A stretch of 15,606 nucleotides of DNA. Origin: an uncultured Veillonella sp. Its GTDB lineage: Bacteria; Bacillota; Negativicutes; Veillonellales; Veillonellaceae. The DNA is taken from contig CAJZEE010000052.1 of assembly GCA_915066865.1 (NCBI GenBank), positions 1-15,606 on the forward strand, given 5' to 3'. Under the pieces are notes generated by a model, which was not told the DNA's origin, ran no database searches, and saw only the letters and a list, made by a program, of their open reading frames with translations. Shown one piece after another: positions 13,928 to 15,606 of the stretch (the first letter of the stretch is position 1; each line of letters opens with the position of its first letter). A program made the translations under genes and the position numbers.

Positions 13928-15154
13928 TTATTTAAGACGAATGAAGAACAATGCACATGCACCGATGATCGGCGCTATGGCGATAGACATCAAGGACATT
14001 TGGTAGCTGCCCGTCATAACGAGGACATTCCCCAAGAGTAGTGGCGCCAAGAGAGCACCGATTTGATTAAACAAATTTACAAAGCCCGCTGTTGTGCCGC
14101 GCAAATGAGGTGCTGCAGACTGAACTACTAAAGCATTGGTCAACGCACTATGCATAAAGGCACCAATACCGAGGATTGGACCTGTTACAAAGAGCATATT
14201 TGGATTTACCGTACTTGCAAACAAGATTAAAGCGGGCGCAAATAAGAACATAACGAGCGCCGCTAAATGGTTCTTCTTAATTGGCAAAATATCAGATAAA
14301 ATACCAATTGTTGGTTTCGCAATGAGCGCAGCCGTACCAAATACGCTCATGACTTGGCCTGCATAGATAGCAGTTACACCTAATTGTTTAACCATGTACA
14401 AGTTCGCCCATTGCGTTACGCCCCAAGTCGTACCTGTTGCAAAGAAGCCCGCAATGGCCAAACAACGAATGTTGCGGTTGGAAATGATGTGCTTCAAGTT
14501 TTCTACTAAGGACGTTTGGCCTACACCAAGTTTAGCAGCCGCTGCAGAAGCCTCGGCTTCTCGTTGTGCTAGGATTTCTGCACTCGGCTTACGCACTGTG
14601 AAGTAACATAACACGAGTACTACCAACGGCAAGATGGCTGTAGCAAGGAATGCCGTTTGCCAGCCGTAATGTGTAGCCACATACGGTGCATAAAGGTTTA
14701 CCGTAGTAATACCAAAGGAAGTACAACTCATAAAAATACCTACGGCCGCACCGCGTTGGTTCGGACCGAAGTGATCGCCGATAGCACTCAAGCAAGAAGC
14801 TTGTACGGGACCAGACATAACCCCTAATAAAAAACGCAGGCCCCAAGCCATGTTATAGTCTGTAATGGTACTCATCAAAGCCGTTACAGCAGCCATGCCA
14901 ATCAAACTAAACAAGATAGTACGTCTATAACCGATTTTATCGGCTAAGATGCCGCCTGGTAATACCGTTAACGCATACCCAAAGTAAAAGGCCGAAATGT
15001 GTTGAGCCCCCATCTTAGCTGTGAAATGCAACGCCTCATTGAGGATAGGCATAACAGATGCCCAAGACAAGCGCATAACAAAGCTCAACAAGAACGTGAG
15101 CCACACGCTAAGGAGAATTAAAATCTGAGTTCGCGAGAAACTAAGTCGATTCAT
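13928..15154 (-). CDS. Major facilitator superfamily transporter
   Basis: A 408-residue inner-membrane protein with about 12 hydrophobic segments in two halves, the usual MFS size. The loop between segments 2 and 3 carries the family motif A as GGILADKIGYRR (67-78). A longer hydrophilic, Ala/Glu-rich loop (about 188-225) separates the two halves. The overall pattern, with WASVMPILNEALHF near the start, is like the anion:cation symporter group that moves organic acids or sugar acids, but the substrate cannot be read from the sequence. AAGGAG lies five bases before the ATG. It seems to be a single-gene unit, closed by the composite stem-loop. Confidence 0.92.
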   Translation of the reverse strand: MNRLSFSRTQILILLSVWLTFLLSFVMRLSWASVMPILNEALHFTAKMGAQHISAFYFGYALTVLPGGILADKIGYRRTILFSLIGMAAVTALMSTITDYNMAWGLRFLLGVMSGPVQASCLSAIGDHFGPNQRGAAVGIFMSCTSFGITTVNLYAPYVATHYGWQTAFLATAILPLVVLVLCYFTVRKPSAEILAQREAEASAAAAKLGVGQTSLVENLKHIISNRNIRCLAIAGFFATGTTWGVTQWANLYMVKQLGVTAIYAGQVMSVFGTAALIAKPTIGILSDILPIKKNHLAALVMFLFAPALILFASTVNPNMLFVTGPILGIGAFMHSALTNALVVQSAAPHLRGTTAGFVNLFNQIGALLAPLLLGNVLVMTGSYQMSLMSIAIAPIIGACALFFIRLK

Positions 15155-15177
15155 ACGAGCTCCTTTCTAAAGATTAC

Positions 15178-15225
15178 CTAATAAATATTAGATTGACTTC
15201 CACTCATATCATAATAACAATCTAA
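15178..15225. promoter_or_regulatory. Inverted repeats upstream of the MFS gene
   Basis: Two palindromes overlap: CTAATA-AA-TATTAG (15178-15191), and TTAGATTG (15188-15195) with CAATCTAA (15218-15225), 8-bp arms and a 22-base gap. They lie 24-71 bases upstream of the MFS start codon, where an operator would be expected. No regulator gene is adjacent in this window and no convincing promoter hexamers were found, so this is only a candidate site. The rest of the spacer up to 15333 is AT-rich with nothing else I can support. Confidence 0.35.
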
Positions 15226-15333
15226 CTAAAAATGTGTAACTATACTTAATTGGCTAATCCATTTCAGACGAATTATTAAAATATCACTACCAATATAATA
15301 TATTAAGTACTTTGATAATCAGTTCATTAGAAC

Positions 15334-15606
15334 TCACGATACAAAACTTGCTTCGACCCAAGATTCAAATTCTTCTCCAGTTAATGTTAACACATGCTTA
15401 AAATAGAACCCCTTATATTTTTCCAAATCAAATCTTACTAAAGGGGTATGTGCCAATTTACCCAATATTCCCCCTATTTCTACCCTACTAGAAGATTCTT
15501 GAACCAATAATTCTTTTTCATCATTTGTTAACGGTTTTACATCTTTATCATATACCAGTATAAAATCTAATTCCTCACGAGTTTTACTTATATTAGTATT
15601 AACAAT
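15334..15606 (-). CDS. 3' end of an unrecognised gene, cut by the window edge
   Basis: An open frame of 90 codons plus TGA (15336-15334) enters from the right edge; its start is outside the window. The peptide is hydrophilic and acidic: it includes EELDFILVYDKDVKPL, LGKLAHTPLVRFDL and finally GEEFESWVEASFVS. It has no membrane segment or known motif that I can name. Codon use leans to TTA, ATA, AGA and AGT and the DNA is more AT-rich than the genes to its left, which suggests an accessory, possibly transferred gene. A small immunity-type protein is one possibility by general look only. No clear terminator follows it. Confidence 0.65.
   Translation of the reverse strand: MVNTNISKTREELDFILVYDKDVKPLTNDEKELLVQESSSRVEIGGILGKLAHTPLVRFDLEKYKGFYFKHVLTLTGEEFESWVEASFVS

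Noticed and set aside
1..15606. tRNA, rRNA, prophage, complete insertion sequence or defence operon
   Set aside because: No tRNA cloverleaf, rRNA-like segment, intact transposase, integrase or recognised defence gene was found; AddAB is a housekeeping repair enzyme.

Overview
The window looks like chromosomal DNA from a Gram-negative Firmicute (Negativicutes), most likely Veillonella. The basis is the gene set (an addB-addA pair rather than recBCD, crcB, a DAGK-type lipid kinase), strong GGAGG ribosome binding sites, and very AT-rich spacers between moderately GC genes. This is an inference from content; no rRNA or other marker gene is present to prove it.

Layout. Bases 1-201 hold no gene but carry a perfect palindrome and an 18-bp degenerate tandem array that runs into the stop codon of the first gene. 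On the minus strand follow a molybdopterin-binding-domain protein and, upstream of it, the fluoride channel gene crcB. Divergent from crcB is a small XRE-type regulator. A shared terminator separates that from a minus-strand GntR/FCD regulator, which is divergent from a diacylglycerol-kinase-family gene. A 19-bp-stem bidirectional terminator separates the kinase from the large minus-strand addB-addA operon (4336-11722), encoding the AddAB helicase-nuclease of double-strand-break repair. The two genes overlap by 11 bases, and the 3' end of addB carries an 18-bp tandem repeat that touches the addA ribosome binding site. A 351-base AT-rich divergent region leads to a strongly promoted gene for an exported protein of unknown function. 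After its terminator come, on the minus strand, an SGNH hydrolase lacking the usual catalytic Asp, a 73-base structured terminator-like element, an MFS transporter, and the 3' end of an unrecognised AT-rich gene cut by the window edge.

How the genes relate. Apart from addB-addA, which act as one enzyme, the genes look like independent housekeeping and transport units, each with its own promoter or terminator. I found no convincing defence system, prophage, complete insertion sequence, CRISPR array or RNA gene.

The recurring oddity is short, degenerate tandem arrays at gene 3' ends: 18 bp beside the molybdopterin-binding gene, 18 bp in addB and 11 bp at the SGNH gene, plus a 21-bp array in the addB upstream region. 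The other points worth a look are the exported protein, the 73-base hairpin element and the partial gene at the right edge.
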